DNA from: Lithobates sylvaticus
Taxonomy: Eukaryota; Chordata; Amphibia; Anura; Ranidae
Length of the DNA stretch: 64,000 bases
Assembly (NCBI GenBank): GCA_028564925.1
Contig: CM053033.1
Coordinates: forward strand, 80,385,468-80,449,467
Reading direction: 5' to 3'
The notes below the pieces were generated by a model. The model ran no database searches. It was not told where the DNA came from and was given only the letters and a program-made list of their open reading frames with translations. This document shows positions 10,578 through 22,012 of the stretch, in pieces. Positions within the stretch are counted from its first letter, which is position 1. Every line of letters starts with the position of its first letter. Position numbers and translations under genes: made by a program.

Positions 10578-10579
<2 letters not shown>

Positions 10580-10948
10580 CTGCCTTGAAAAAGTATTCAT
10601 ACCCCTTGACATTTTCCACATTTTGTCATGTTACAACCAAAAATTTAAATTTATTTTTTGGGGGATTTTATGTGGTAGACCAACAGAAAATAATTGTGAA
10701 GTGGAAGGAAAATGATAAATGGTTTTCATTTTTTTTTACAAATCAATATGTAAACTGTGTGGCGTGCATTTGTATTCAGCCCCCTTTATGCCGATACCCC
10801 TAACTAAAATCTAGTGGAACCAATTGCCTTCAGAAGTCACCTAATTAGTAAATAGAGTTGACCTGTGTCATTTAATCTCAGTATAAATACAGCTGCTCTG
10901 TGAAGCCCTCAGAGGTTTGTTATAGAACCTTAGTGAACAAACAGCATC

Positions 10949-11329
10949 ATGAAGGCCAAGCAACACATCAGACAGGTCAGGGATAAAGTTGTGGAGAAGT
11001 TTAAAGCAGGTTTAGGTTATAAAAAAATATCCCAAGCTTTGAACATCTCATGGAGCTCTGTTCAATCCATCATACGAAAATGGAAAGAGTATGGCACAAC
11101 TGCAAACCTACCAAGACATGGCCATCCACCTAAACTGACAGGCCAGGCAAGGAGAGCATTCATCGGAGAAGCAGCCAAGAGGCCCATGGTAACTCTGGAG
11201 GAGCTGCAAAAAAATCAATGGCTCAGGCGGGAGAATCTGTCCACGGGACAACTATTAGTCGTGCACTCCACAAATCTGGCCTTTATGGAAGAGGGGCAAG
11301 AAGAAAGCCATTGTCGAAAGAAGCCATAA
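10949..11329 (+). pseudogene. Tc1-like transposase N-terminal DNA-binding region, copy D
   Basis: The frame begins MKAKQHIRQVRDKVVEKFKA and continues GLGYKKISQALNISWSSVQS, then IIRKWKEYGTTANLPR and a GHPPKLTGQARR linker. This is the bipartite paired-like DNA-binding domain that recognises the element's own inverted repeats. The frame is lost after about residue 90, before the catalytic domain, which continues in other frames from about 11330. The start codon matches the usual Tc1 position, about 370 bp inside the left end. Confidence 0.85.
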
Positions 11330-11627
11330 GAGGTCCCATTTGCAGTTTGTGAGAAGCCATGTGGGGGACACAGAAAATGTGTGGAAGAAGGTGCTCTGGT
11401 CAGATGAGACCAGAATTTAAAGTTTTGGCCTAAAAGCAAAATTCTATGTGTGGTGGAAAACTGACACTTCACATCACCCTGAACACACCATCCCCACCCT
11501 GAAACATGGTGGTAGCAGCATCATGTTATGAGGATGCTTTTCTTCAGCAAGGACAGGGAAGCTGGTCAGAGTTGATAGGAAGATGGATGGCACCAAATGC
11601 AGGGCAATCTTAGAAGAAAACCTTTTA

Positions 11628-12058
11628 GGCCCCTTTCACACTGGGGCGGGAGCCGCGGTGACGATAAAGCAGCGCTATATTTAGCGCTGCTTTACCGTCG
11701 TTTTAGCCGCGGTATTCGGCCGCACGCGGTGCGGTTTTACTCCCCACGAGCGGCCGAAAAAGGGTTAAAGACCCACCGCAGAGCGCCGCCGTAGCGACGC
11801 TTTGCGGCGGTATTGCCGCGGTATCCCATTGAAATCAATGGGAAGGAGCGGTATAGGAGCGGTGAATACACCGCTCCTATACCGCTCCACAGATGCTGCT
11901 AGCAGGACTTTTTTGACCGTCCTGCTAGCGCACCGCTCCAGTGTGAAAGCCCGCCGGCTTTCACACTGAAGTAAATGGGGCCGGATTTTTTCAGGCGGTA
12001 TACAGGCGCTATTTTTAGCGCTGTACCACCTGAAAAACGCCCCAGTGTGAAAGGGGCC
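11628..12058. mobile_element. Palindromic Harbinger-type MITE (431 bp) inside Tc1 copy D
   Basis: Ends GGCCCCTTTCACACTGGGGC are inverted at both sides. It is flanked by TTA at 11625-11627 and 12059-12061, the 3-bp target typical of PIF/Harbinger. The interior is rich in CG dinucleotides and subpalindromes (for example AGCGCTATATTTAGCGCT near 11673). It splits the Tc1 transposase between the GRMDGT-like and QQDNDPKH blocks, so it is younger than the Tc1 copy. Confidence 0.88.
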
Positions 12059-12623
12059 TTAGAGTCTGCAAACAATTTAAGACTGGGACGGGAGGTTCAC
12101 CTTCCAGCAGGACAATGACCCTAAACATGCAGCCATAGCTACAATGGAATGGTTTAGATGAAAGCATATTCATGTGTTAGAATGGCCCAGTCAAAGTCCA
12201 GACCTAAATCCAATTGTGAATCTGTGGCAAGATTTGAAAATTGCTTTTCACAGACGCTCTCCATCCAATCTGACAGAGCTTGAACTATTTTGCTAAGAAG
12301 AATGGGCAAAAATGTCACTCTCTAGATGTGCAAAGCTGGTAGAGACATACCCAAAAGACTTGCAGCTGCAATTGCAGTGAAAGGTGGTTCTACAAAAGTA
12401 TTGACTTAGGGGGGCTGAATACAAATGCACGCCCCACTTTTCACATATTTATTTGTAAAAAAAAATAAAAAGCCTTTTATAAATTTCCTTCCACTTCACA
12501 ATTATATGCCACTTTGTGTTGGTCTACCACATAAAATCCCAATAAAATACATTTAAGTTTTTGGTAATAACATGACAAAATTTGGAACATTTCAAGGGGT
12601 ATGAATACTTTTTCAAGGCACTG

Positions 12624-13282
12624 TATATTGGTCTGATCCAGTCACATCCTCTTCACCCTCTTCTCACTTCTGCGGTGGACAGATCCTAAAAACTGCAGAG
12701 CTGCACCATATAATGATGTGATGCCCCTGTCTACATAATTCTCCTGTGAGTCCAGGGTGGAATATGGAGCCTTGACACCCTGAGCTCAGTGAAAGTGGGT
12801 TAAATAACACTGGCCATTATTCAATCTGAAACAGGAGGGGCATCGCAACAATGGATCACTAGACTGCAGGGTAAAGTGCCAGAGATCAGATGAGTATGAA
12901 GGTAATCTTTTAAATGTGCTTGGCCTAGGACGGAATTCGAAGTACAGATATCTTGGCCAGCCGATACCATAAGATACAACAACATATAAAACACAGATGC
13001 TCATCCAGTACAAAACGATTGTCTATATTGAGTGATCATTTAGGTCCCCATCTTAAAGGAAACCTATGCCGATCAATTATCTTTAATACTGTTAGATTCA
13101 CTGACCTGGATAAAGTATGCAAATAAGGCCTTCTGACTTTGCTGTGATTTCACTGGCTGCATGCACTAAAGGGAAAGGATCAAGCAAGACAAAGAAGTCA
13201 GTAATGGCAGCATCCATGTTTTTCTTTGAACAAGTTTCCATTTCTTACATTTCCAGAGCAATTAAACATCTCCACGTCCTGT
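12624..13282. other. No gene recognised
   Basis: Sequence without recognised genes. From 13056 a TTAAAGGAAACC motif resembles the left end of the TTAAAG-ended MITE group, but its partner end is not seen. Confidence 0.45.
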
Positions 13283-13993
13283 CAGCGGTGAGGAGACCGA
13301 TCATGTGATCCCAGTACGGAGGAACACATGATCGGTCTCCTCCCCTTGAGTCCCCTCCCCCCACAGTTAGAATCACTCCTATAGGGACACACATTAACCC
13401 CTACAGCGCCCCCTAGTGTTAACCCCTTCCCTGCCAGTCACATTTACACAGTAATCATTGCAATTTTATAGCAACGATCGCTGTGTAAATGTGAATGGTT
13501 CCAAAAATGTGTCAAAAGTGTCCGAAGTGTTCGCCACAATGTCGCAGTCACGAAAAAAAAAAAAAAAAAAATTCAATAAATCTATCCCCTATTTTGCAGA
13601 CGCTATAACTTTTGCGCAAACCGATCAATATACGCTTATTGCGATTTTTTTTACCAAAAATATGTAGAAGAATACGTATCAGCCTAAACTGAGGAAAAAA
13701 AATAGTTTTTTTTTAAAAAAATTGGATATTTATTATAGCAAAAAAGTTAAAAATAGTGTTTTTTTTTCAAAATTGTCGCTCCTCTTTTGTTTATAGCGCA
13801 AAAAATAAAAACCGCAGGGGCGATCAAATACCACCAAAAGAAAGCTCTATTTGTGGGAAAAAAAGGACGTCAATTTTGTTTGGGTGTAACGTCGCACGAC
13901 CGCGCAATTGTTAGTTAAAGCGACGCAGTGCCGAATCGCAAAAAGTGCTCTGGTAAGGAAGGGTGTTTAAAAGCCCTGTATTGAAGTGGTTAA
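13283..13993 (-). repeat. TTAA-ended dispersed repeat, reverse orientation
   Basis: Same family as 1936-2750, inverted. The GAAGTGGTTAA end is at 13983-13993, and the TAACTAACAATTGCGCGGTC block (as read on the minus strand) follows. The distal part includes the GGGGTTAACACTAGGGGGCG region. A hairpin-forming AGACCGATCATGTGATC pair lies near 13295-13340. No coding capacity. Confidence 0.6.
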
Positions 13994-15172
13994 GAGTTAA
14001 CCATAAAAACTGATCATAGAAATTTTTAGTCTCACTCAAGCGTGTGCTGCGATACCTAAAATGTGTTGTGCAATTGTTGTCTATGTATGCATGCGTACCT
14101 TACACAGGTTGGAGGGTGTAGGGACATCCTTACAGTCCTGTAGAAGTGATCGGGTCACTGCAAAGAATCACTTCTATAAAAAAAGCTGGCCGCACCACTG
14201 AAGAAATGTATTCAAACTCTCAGCTGCTATTATGGTCAAGAGTTGTTTACATGCCGACACTGCTATTGTAGTGGTTACAGTGGTGGCGGTAGAAGGGTTA
14301 AAATGAGACACGTAATGAGTTAAATCTAGGGGCGGCAATGCATTTGAAAATGCTAGTCGCCTTCCTGTCATACCAACCCACTTGATTTACACCTGGAGTC
14401 ACTGACATTGAACAAGTATGAAGTATGATGAGTCTGCAATTCAGTGGTGAGCACCACAGCCAAGCAACTAATATTTTTTAGGAGGTCTGCGATGGCAGAA
14501 AACAGGTTTACATTTAAGTCCAGTGGGATCTTTAGCGAAACAGCCTTATGCACAAATCTAATTACCAAGCTCACATTTTCCACAGTTTTAAACCAGTGTG
14601 AGGACACTCCATAAAAAACTGCCGCCTGTTTGAAGTTCAGGGCAATTAAAATGCAATCTCTGTATATCAAGTAATGTCTTTTTACAACAAGTAATATGTT
14701 TCAGCTTCATGGCACGGCAGAGCAGGGAAGAAGTGGATGAGCTCAGTGGAGAAGGGCAGTTATTGCAAAATTAAAGAAACCCTGTACAAAATACACAAAG
14801 CTCTATCATTACAGTTCCTAATGGAAGGCTTGTTTAGATAAGTAATAATTTGACCTCTGTTCCTGAAAGGGTAGGGCTACTAAGGTGAAAACTGATCTCC
14901 ATTCACAATAAAGAAATTGGTAGTATTAATGTGCATTCAGTAAGGAAGTCCATTCATTAAGCATGGGCTGCCAACACACCACAACGGATTAAAAGCATGC
15001 AGGACCCTTTTTTTCAAAATGCAGCGCATCACAACACAAGCGTTTGGTACACTTTTGTGTGTCACTTTCCAGTACAGTTCACTGGGGTGCCATTCACAAT
15101 GAATGGCACTGAAAACACACATAGCAAATGGCATATTCCCATGCTTTGTGGCAATGCCACAATGTACAAGTG
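13994..15172. other. No gene recognised
   Basis: Mixed-composition sequence with several stop-free stretches up to about 100 codons on the minus strand, but none with recognisable protein motifs or splice context. Confidence 0.45.
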
Positions 15173-15373
15173 TATAGTCATAGCCAAAAATATTGGCACC
15201 CCTGCATTTCTGTGCGTGGAATGTGTCAGATTTGGCTTTTTGTTTCCCCACAATTCATAACAAAAGAAACATAAGAATGCCTAAACATTTGTAATTGCAA
15301 CAATTTGCAGGGCGAAGTGGTGCATTATCTGACAGAAATGTAGGGGGTGACAATATTTTTGCCCATGACTGTA
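15173..15373. mobile_element. Short non-autonomous Tc1/mariner MITE
   Basis: Inverted ends TATAGTCATAGCCAAAAATA and its complement (near 15354-15373) enclose about 200 bp without coding sequence. TA at both outer ends fits Tc1/mariner targeting. Confidence 0.7.
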
Positions 15374-15853
15374 AATGGGCTCCAAAAACTAGGATCCTAG
15401 AATAATTTTGCATGTGGCCTAGCCCTAAAAGTACACCTGTCATACACCTGAGCAATTCAAACTCATTATGGGATGAAAACTGTGTGGTAAAAGAAAATCA
15501 ATAGATCCAAAAAGGTACAGCCTGCAGAAAATATATTTCTTTTAAAAGTCAGAGCGCCACCCTTTCCTGCTTCTCAAGTATCCTAGTAATGGGTAGGTCC
15601 ATTGGCCAATAGAGGGGTGGAAGGTGAAGGTCCACACTCAAGAAAAAAAAAAAAAAAAGTTTTCCCCAACAAATACCTTTTGTTTGGCAGGTTATTATCA
15701 CTGATGGCAACTTCAGCTTGTCGATGGTTTTACTAGATGCCAAGTTTAACTTGCCATGTTTCTTCAGAAAAGAATCAGGAAGGGTTAGAACCTCTGTTTT
15801 TACTGCTGTTGGAGTCATCCCCCCACCTTATGTTCAACTGTCATACACTATAT
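15374..15853. other. No gene recognised
   Basis: Includes a 16-A run near 15642. No transposon ends or coding motifs seen. Confidence 0.45.
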
Positions 15854-16002
15854 CAGTGGTCATCAACCCTTATTACCTTGGGGAGATGCAGACTAGAATA
15901 CTGTAATCACTGAGCAGCAAGTGATATCACCTGTGATGTATCTCAGTTATCTTGCAAACCTGGCCTGTTAGTGGGCCCTGAGGACAGGGTTGATGACCAC
16001 TG
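15854..16002. mobile_element. 149-bp hAT MITE with perfect target duplication
   Basis: Ends CAGTGGTCATCAACCCT and AGGGTTGATGACCACTG are perfect inverted repeats. The 8-bp duplication CACTATAT is perfect (15846-15853 and 16003-16010). Non-coding. Confidence 0.92.
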
Positions 16003-16140
16003 CACTATATGTACTGTCAGAGTGGTAAGGATGTGCAATTCTCTTCCACAAGCAGTGGTATCAGCAGCGAGCATCAATAATTTCAAAAAACTATTAGATA
16101 GGTACCTTAGCTAACACAACATACAGGGTATACAATGTAC

Positions 16141-17506
16141 TACTGTGAGAGGAAAAAGTATTTGTTCCCCTGCTGATTTTGTACGTTTGCCCACTGACAA
16201 AGAAATGATCAGTCTATAATTTTAATGGTAGGTTTATTTTAACAGTGAGATACAGAACAACAACAAAAATATCCAGAAAAACGCATTTCAAAAAAAGTTA
16301 TAAATTTAGCATTTTAATGAGTGAAATAACTATTTGACCCCTTCGCAAACCATGACTTAGTATTTGGTAGCAAAACCCTTGTTGGCAATCAGAGGTCAGA
16401 CATTTCTTGTAGTTGGCCACCAGGTCTGCACACATCTCAGGAGGTATTTTGTCCAACTCCTCTTTACAGATCCTCTCCAAGTCATTAAGGTTTCAAGGCT
16501 GACATTTAGTAACTCGAACCTTCAGCTCCCTCCACATATTTTGTATGGGATTAAGGTCTGGAGACTGGCTAGGCCACTCTAGGACCTTAATGTGCTCTTA
16601 GTAGAAAAATACCCCCAAAGCATAATGTGGGGATGGTGCTCTTGGGGTCATAGGCAGCATTCCTCCTACCCCAAACATGGCAAGTTGAGTTGATGCCAAA
16701 GAGCTTGATTTTGGTCTCATCTGCCTACAACACTTTCACCCAGTTCGCCTCCGAGTCATTCAGATGGGCCTGTACTTTTTTAGCAGGGGGACCTTGCGGG
16801 CGTTGCAGGATTTCAGTCCTTTAGTAGTATGTTACCAATTGTTTTCTAGGTGACTATGATCCCAGCTGCCTTGAGATCATTGACAAGATTCTCCTGTGTA
16901 GTTCTGGGCTGATTCCTCACCATTCTCATGATCATTGAAACTCCACAAGGTGAGATCCTGCATGGAGCCCCAGAACGAGGGAGATTGACAGTTATTTTGT
17001 GTTTCTTCCATTTGTGAATAATCGCACCAACTGTTGTTACCCTCTCACCAATTTCCTTGCTGATGGTCTTGTAGCCCTTTCCACTCTTGCGTAGGTCTTC
17101 AATCTTGTCCCCGACATCCTTGGACAGCTCTTTGGTCTTGGAAATGGTGGATAGATTGGAATCTGATTTATTGATTGCTTTTGTGGACAGGTGTCTTTTA
17201 TACAGGTAACAAGCTGATATTAGGAGCACTCCTTTTAAGAAAAAGATCTGTTTGTTACCTGTATAGAAGACACCTGGGAGCCAGAAATATTGCTGATTGA
17301 TAGGGGATCAAATACTTATTTCACTCATTAAAATACAAATCAATTTATAACTTTTTTGAAATGCGCTTTTCTGGATATTTTTGTTCTTATTCTGTCTCTC
17401 ACTGTTAAAATAAACCTACCATTAAAATTATAGACTGATCATTTTTTTGTCAGTAGGCAAACATACAAAATCAGCAGGGGAACAAATACTTTCCCCCCTC
17501 ACTGTA
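16141..17506 (-). mobile_element. Tc1-like DNA transposon (copy E), internally deleted
   Basis: Both inverted repeats are present (AAAGTATTTGTTCCCCTGCT at each end) and TA lies at 16141-16142 and 17505-17506. Read on the minus strand, the helix-turn-helix region (17229-16846) is open. The segment around the second catalytic Asp is deleted between the TIPTL and [10 protein letters not shown] blocks. DLNPIQNMW shows Gln at the third catalytic position (16541-16543). The copy interrupts a LINE tail. Confidence 0.88.
16846..17229 (-). pseudogene. Tc1-like transposase N-terminal region, copy E
   Basis: The open minus-strand frame contains [40 protein letters not shown] and [16 protein letters not shown], the paired-like DNA-binding domain of Tc1 transposases, followed by a [13 protein letters not shown] linker. 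It ends at the start of the internal damage, so no catalytic domain is attached. Confidence 0.82.
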
Positions 17507-17583
17507 TTAACATAAAACGCACAAACACAGGTTGAACTGGATGGACTTGTGTCTTTTTTTTCAGCCTCACCAACTATGTAACT

Positions 17584-18300
17584 ATATTACCAAAAGTATT
17601 GCAATGCCTGCCTTTACATGCACATGAACTTTAATGGCATCCCAGTCTTCGTCGGTAGGGTTCAATATTAAGTTGGTCCACCCTTTGCAGCTATAAACAG
17701 CTTCAAGTTGTCTGGGAAGCCTGTCCACAAGGTTAAGGAGTGTGTCGATGGCAGGGGTAGGCAACCTTTGAGAGATGGAGATCTACTTGAACAACACTAA
17801 TGAAGTCAAAGGTCACCGTGCAGTAAGACAGTAAACCTGACCTTTTTTATATTTTATTTTAGTTCTGATAACAGTGTCCTCTGCCACCTTCACATCATCT
17901 CCCCCACACACACATAGTGGTGTCTTCTGCCCCCCTCCCCTATAGCAGTAACCCAGGATGGGACAGCGCGGCAAAGCCGGCTGGGAGGAAAGGCAAGGAC
18001 CGGCACTTAGAAGGCGGGAGTCAGTGGCGCAGGAACCTTTTCACGGTCCACCTGTCACCTGTAAGCGGTCAAGAAGTGGACCACGATCAACGGGGGAACG
18101 GACCCCCAGTCTATGGGAATGTTTGACCATTTTTTAAGAAGCGCATTTGTAAGGTCAGGCGCTGATGTGGACGAGAAGGCCTGGCTCGCAGTCTCCACTC
18201 TAATCTCAAGGGCGCTCCATCAGGTTGAGGTCAGGACTCTGTGCAGGCCAGTCCAGTTCCTCCACCCCAAACTCGCTCATCCATGTCTTTATGGACCTCT
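17584..18300 (-). mobile_element. Tc1-like fragment (copy F), split by a hAT
   Basis: The 17586-17751 and 18109-18300 blocks (for example GGCATCCCAGTCTTCGTCGG, GTTGAGGTCAGGACTCTGTG) match a widespread vertebrate Tc1 family in which the transposase is read on the minus strand. The copy begins with a TACCAAAAGTATTG-type inverted repeat right after the LINE tail and ends abruptly near 18300. Confidence 0.65.
17752..18108. mobile_element. Non-autonomous hAT (357 bp) inside Tc1 copy F
   Basis: The left end is CAGGGGTAGGCAACC and the right end complements to TGGGGGTCCG. Flanks GTCGATGG (17744-17751) and GTCTATGG (18109-18116) form a 7/8 target duplication. Non-coding. Confidence 0.72.
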
Positions 18301-18636
18301 TGGACCTATGTCTCATACCGGAAGTGGGGGGGAATCACTGCAAAGGGGCTAGCGAAAGCAGTAAAATTTGACAGAGCATCCAAGACTTCTGCACTTCAAA
18401 GTGTATCGAAAGTAAAAAACCTTAGTTTTATTTTGGAAGTGGGGAAAGCTCAGAACCTTTGTCAGGTTGATGTCACTGCTGTTTGTGTCCCAGCTGGGAG
18501 ATTTACTTTGCGATATGTCCTGGTGACAGCTGCCACAGGGACAGAAAATAATGCGAAATCCACAAAATTACAGCCGTCATCAAGCAAGGTTTCCAAAAGG
18601 ACACAGATGAGATTATCGCATTGCAATGGCACCCAA

Positions 18637-18766
18637 AAGCGGGTGGGATAGATTAGGCAGCAAGTGGGAACATGTTGTCCCTAAAGTTGACGTGTTGAAG
18701 GCTGAAACAATGGGCAAGCATAAGGATTTGAGAGACTTTGAAAAGGGCCAAACTGTGAAAAGCCTT
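18637..18766 (+). mobile_element. Tc1-like 5' fragment (copy G)
   Basis: The stretch GATTAGGCAGCAAGTGGGAA ... ATGGGCAAGCATAAGGATTT ... TTTGAAAAGGGCCAA corresponds to the leader and first codons (MGKHKDLRDFEKGQ) of a Tc1 transposase common in fish and frogs. Only about 130 bp is left. 18301-18636 upstream is unrecognised. Confidence 0.6.
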
Positions 18767-19087
18767 TAGTACCGCTTTAACCCTTTCATGCCGGCAGTAC
18801 GCATATATGTGGCATCACAGCAGGTGGGCCTTAATGCTGAGCGGCTGCATATATGCGTACTAGAAAGTAAACAGAGCTGTGCCGAGAGTGCGGGCCCTGC
18901 GCGCTCACCGATCGGTTATCTGCAGCTAATGGAAAGCTCTCGATCTCTACTTGCGATCGGGAGCTTTCTGATCATGTAACCGCTTTGACAGCCAATCACA
19001 GTGGTCACATGATCAGAAACCCTGCCCTGCCTCCCGGCATCAGAAACCTCTTAAAGGGCTGGGAGGCACTGGCGTTAAGGGGGTAAA
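18767..19087. repeat. Probable dispersed repeat with internal palindrome
   Basis: A repeat-like block begins TTAACCCTTTCATGCCGGCA. AGTACGCATATATG and its near-complement CATATATGCGTACT lie about 55 bp apart. ATGATCAGAAACC near the end resembles inner parts of the TTAA-ended family. Family assignment uncertain. Confidence 0.4.
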
Positions 19088-19440
19088 GTAGAACTAAAAG
19101 GCAAAATGTTTTTATTTTGGATGGAGTAAGGGAGGGTTATAACCCCTGTAAAGTGCATTTTTTGTCTTTTATGCCCCATTGGGGAGATCTCCCTGTGCTA
19201 TAACCAAAACAGGAAGTGAGAGAAAATCCCTCTAAAGTGAGGGAATCCCTCCTCACCAGAGCTAATGTGCACATTGGAAGATATCCCCAACATTCCTGTT
19301 CTGGAGACAACCCAAAATTTGGTATTTTTTTATTTTTAACTTTACTTTCAGTGACAATAGTAAACAAGACTAAGAGAGGGTGTTCTCCCCAATGGGGACA
19401 CAGACAGCAAAAAAAAAATACTTAAACAGATGTTCTAATC
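19088..19440. repeat. Dispersed repeat, family also at 32119-32460
   Basis: Shared blocks in the same order: AACAGGAAGTGA, a GAGGGAAT/GAGACAAATTACC region, CATTGGAAGAT, CTGTTCTG, GTGACAATAGT/GTGACAATGGT and CAGACA. Non-coding; presumably a MITE, but ends are not clear. Confidence 0.5.
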
Positions 19441-20428
19441 CCTCTCCACTCTAGCCAAAACTCTATTCTGGTCTCACATGACAGATTGATATCAGCGGGA
19501 GCCATTGGCACTCCCACTGCTGTCGATCAAATCCAGTAAAGAGGGAGCAGGGCCAATCCCCTGTGTGTGTTTATGGTGCACACAGCCCAGCTCAGGAGCA
19601 AGCCCACATTAGTGCCCCCATAGCACACAGCTTGCTATCAAAGCACTCAGCGATGAGGAGCCTAGAGTGCCGGAAGGGGACCGCAGATGAGGAGGCAAGG
19701 GGCTGCTCTGTGCAATACCAGTTGACAGAGCAGGTGTATAAACCGTTTTTTTAATTTTATTTTAGGTAAAAACATTGGTGCCTTTAGAGTCACTTTAACA
19801 CAGCTCCCCCCCCCCCCCAAATTTACGGCATTTTGGGGAATTATGGAAAAAAAAAATAAATCAATCAGTTGTAAGCAAGGGTCCTTAGATAAGCAAACTG
19901 CATGAATTGCCAAAAAACCTAACATGGTTGAAGACAGAGCTTTGATGGGGCATTCATCAAAATCAAGAAAATACATAATCCACACAGTTCAATTTACATG
20001 AGTGTAAACATATGCAAAAGGCTATACAAAGTCTGTAAAGATCACCTCAACTGTACACGCTAGCAAAAAAAGTTCTCTTGTATTTGAGCTCATAAAAAAA
20101 CTGCAGCAAACGCAAAATAGTGATGAGGTATTTGCTTTCACAATGTAACTTGGGCTTGAATAGGATGACTTCTGACATAATGCTATAGGCAGTATGGTGC
20201 TAAAAGAGAGAGCGTATGGAAGAGAAATAGCTGCTATTTCTGCATGTAAAGGTGCAGGCTCTGGATCTGTCATTCCAACCCTGACATCACCAACTACTGG
20301 GTTGATTAGGTAAGAAAGCAGGGATCAACTCGACAGACCTGGGGCCTGCAGGGAATTGGTTTGGGTTTGCAAAAGGAACACTACTGGAGTTTTTACATTT
20401 TTTTTCATGGCTTTTCTAACCTATACAC
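19441..20428. other. No gene recognised
   Basis: Contains a C-run near 19806 and an A-run near 19849. No coding motif or transposon ends recognised. Confidence 0.45.
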
Positions 20429-21375
20429 TAGAGCCGCACGATTCTGGATAAAATGAGAAACACAACTTTTTTGCTCAGAATAAAGATCACGATTCTCGGT
20501 GCAATGTAATTTTTCACGTTATACAAAAAAATTGGGCTAACTTTACTGCTTTGTTTTTTTATTCATTGAGGTGAACTTTTCCCCCTTGAAAACTCAGGTT
20601 AAAAGACTGCTGTGCAAATACAGTGCGACATAAAACATTGCAACAACCGCCATTTTATTCTCTAGGGTCTCTGCTTAAAAAAAATACATAATGTATGGGG
20701 GTTCCAAGTAATTTTTGAGCAAAAAATACTGATTTTAAAAGCGGAACTTTTCTTTCCATCTACTAAATCCTCTGCCCTTTTTGTTTTAACTTTGAATAGT
20801 AAAAACATTTTTTTCTACCAGTAAATACCTTATACAGCCCACTTCCTGTTTGTCTGGAAAAAAGCCTAGGCTTATGACATCATGCACAGCTCTCACTCTC
20901 AGGAGAGTTTGCCAGGAAGGGAGGGGGATGAGTCATAAGAAAGCCAATGAGAGCTGGAGGTGTGCCTCTGTGTAAATCCAGGAAGTAGCTTCAGCTGCCC
21001 ACAGTTAAAACGGCTGCAGCCAGACTCAATGGAGGGAGATTTCTGCAGCATATTTGGCAAGTACAGAATCACGGTATATATAAAATAATCTACAAAGTAT
21101 TTTTTATTATTTTTTTTTAATTATGGGAGCAGACCGCAGTTCCTCTTTAACTTGTAAGCAACAAGTGTCAAACTGACCTTATTTACAGACCGAAGTTCAT
21201 CCCTTTGATTTCTAAAAGAACAGATGGATACAATGTTTCTTTTTCACTTGCTTTCAGCAGCTGCTTTTTTTTTTGACAGCTGTGAGAACTGCTTTGAACG
21301 GTTTACATGAATCATGGAAATGCTGGGATTAAGATCGTGAGGAGGAGTTGAATAAAGATTGCGATTATTTTAACA
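20429..21375. mobile_element. hAT-type element, right end unclear, with nested MITE
   Basis: The left end TAGAGCCGCACGATTCTGG is typical of an abundant hAT-type frog repeat, followed by CACGATTCTCGGTGCAATG. After a nested element (20735-21150) the sequence resumes with GATTAAGATCGTGAGG and GATTGCGATTAT near 21330-21375. A matching right terminal repeat was not found. Confidence 0.5.
20735..21150. mobile_element. TTAAA-ended MITE (about 416 bp)
   Basis: The left end is TTAAAAGCGGAAC and the right end GCAGTTCCTCTTTAA, approximate inverted repeats. Inserted in the hAT-type element. Other members of this end-type are at 29958, 32512 and 33111. Confidence 0.55.
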
Positions 21376-22007
21376 ATTACACATACAATTTACTAGTAAT
21401 AGACAAATATACAAAAGAAAAAAAAGAACGACAAAGAAGTCAGGGCAGAAACCTTTCTACTCCTTAGAACGCCCAAATTTTCACCATGAATTTAATGCAA
21501 ACACTCTAAGGTGCTAGCATGTACCCTGCCTTCTGGGAGCCCTGGGACATTCTAACATGCAAACTTTACCAAAAAGTCAAGTGCTGGCTTGCCCACTCAC
21601 ACAACACCTTGTTGGACACTGACTGCCCATGACTTTGAACAGCTGATATTCTAAGAGATGGGCCAGCCCTTGACTCTCATGAAATCTCAGATTTCCCAAA
21701 TTTAGAGCACCACAGTGGGGGGGGGGGGGGGGGGGCTCCTGCAGCATTTGAGAGGCTATAACAAGGTATGAAGAAGCATCAGAGCACGCCTTCCTTTAAT
21801 TTATGCTGGCAGTTTAGGGGCTGTAAGCAACGGCTAGGATTACTTGAAATTATTGACTTATCCAGCTAGACTACTGCCTGCCTTCCTGATGTGTAGTTAC
21901 ATGCATTTATTATAAAAAAGTGCACTTTTGCATCAATAAATAAAAGAAAAACACAAGAACAGCTCATACTTCATCTGCCAAGGAGCAGTGTTCTTCATCG
22001 GCATGCA
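21376..22007. other. tmem250 downstream region; poly-G tract
   Basis: No gene recognised except the probable tmem250 3' UTR. A G-run of about 17 lies at 21718-21734. Possible minus-strand polyadenylation hexamers (AATAAA) are TTTATT at 21906-21911 and at 22008-22013. Confidence 0.45.
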
Positions 22008-22012
22008 TTTAT

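Larger units (their letters stand above)
10578..12623 (+). mobile_element. Tc1-like DNA transposon (copy D), full ends, broken gene, nested MITE
   Basis: Both ends are visible: CACTGCCTTGAAAAAGTATT at the left and its complement ending at 12623, followed by TA. Minus the nested MITE the element is about 1.6 kb, the usual Tc1 size. Transposase motifs run in order: helix-turn-helix (10949-11330), VWSDETRI (near 11400), [24 protein letters not shown] (near 12110) and [19 protein letters not shown]. Several stops and frameshifts break the gene, and the catalytic Glu is Val (codon 12216-12218). Confidence 0.9.
16015..17582 (+). mobile_element. LINE 3' end, split by Tc1 copy E
   Basis: 16015-16140 encodes the very C-terminus of a non-LTR retrotransposon ORF2 (VRMCNSLPQAVVSAASINNF-like). 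17507-17582 is the matching tail (AGGTTGAACTGGATGGACTT ... ACTATGTAACTATAT). The uninterrupted arrangement is seen in the related copy at 51840-52375. Clade (L2/CR1-like) is inferred from the C-terminal motif only. Confidence 0.7.

Noticed and set aside
10338-10619. Open frames of YIYIYIYI and TYIHTYTH type
   Set aside because: Translation of the compound microsatellite.
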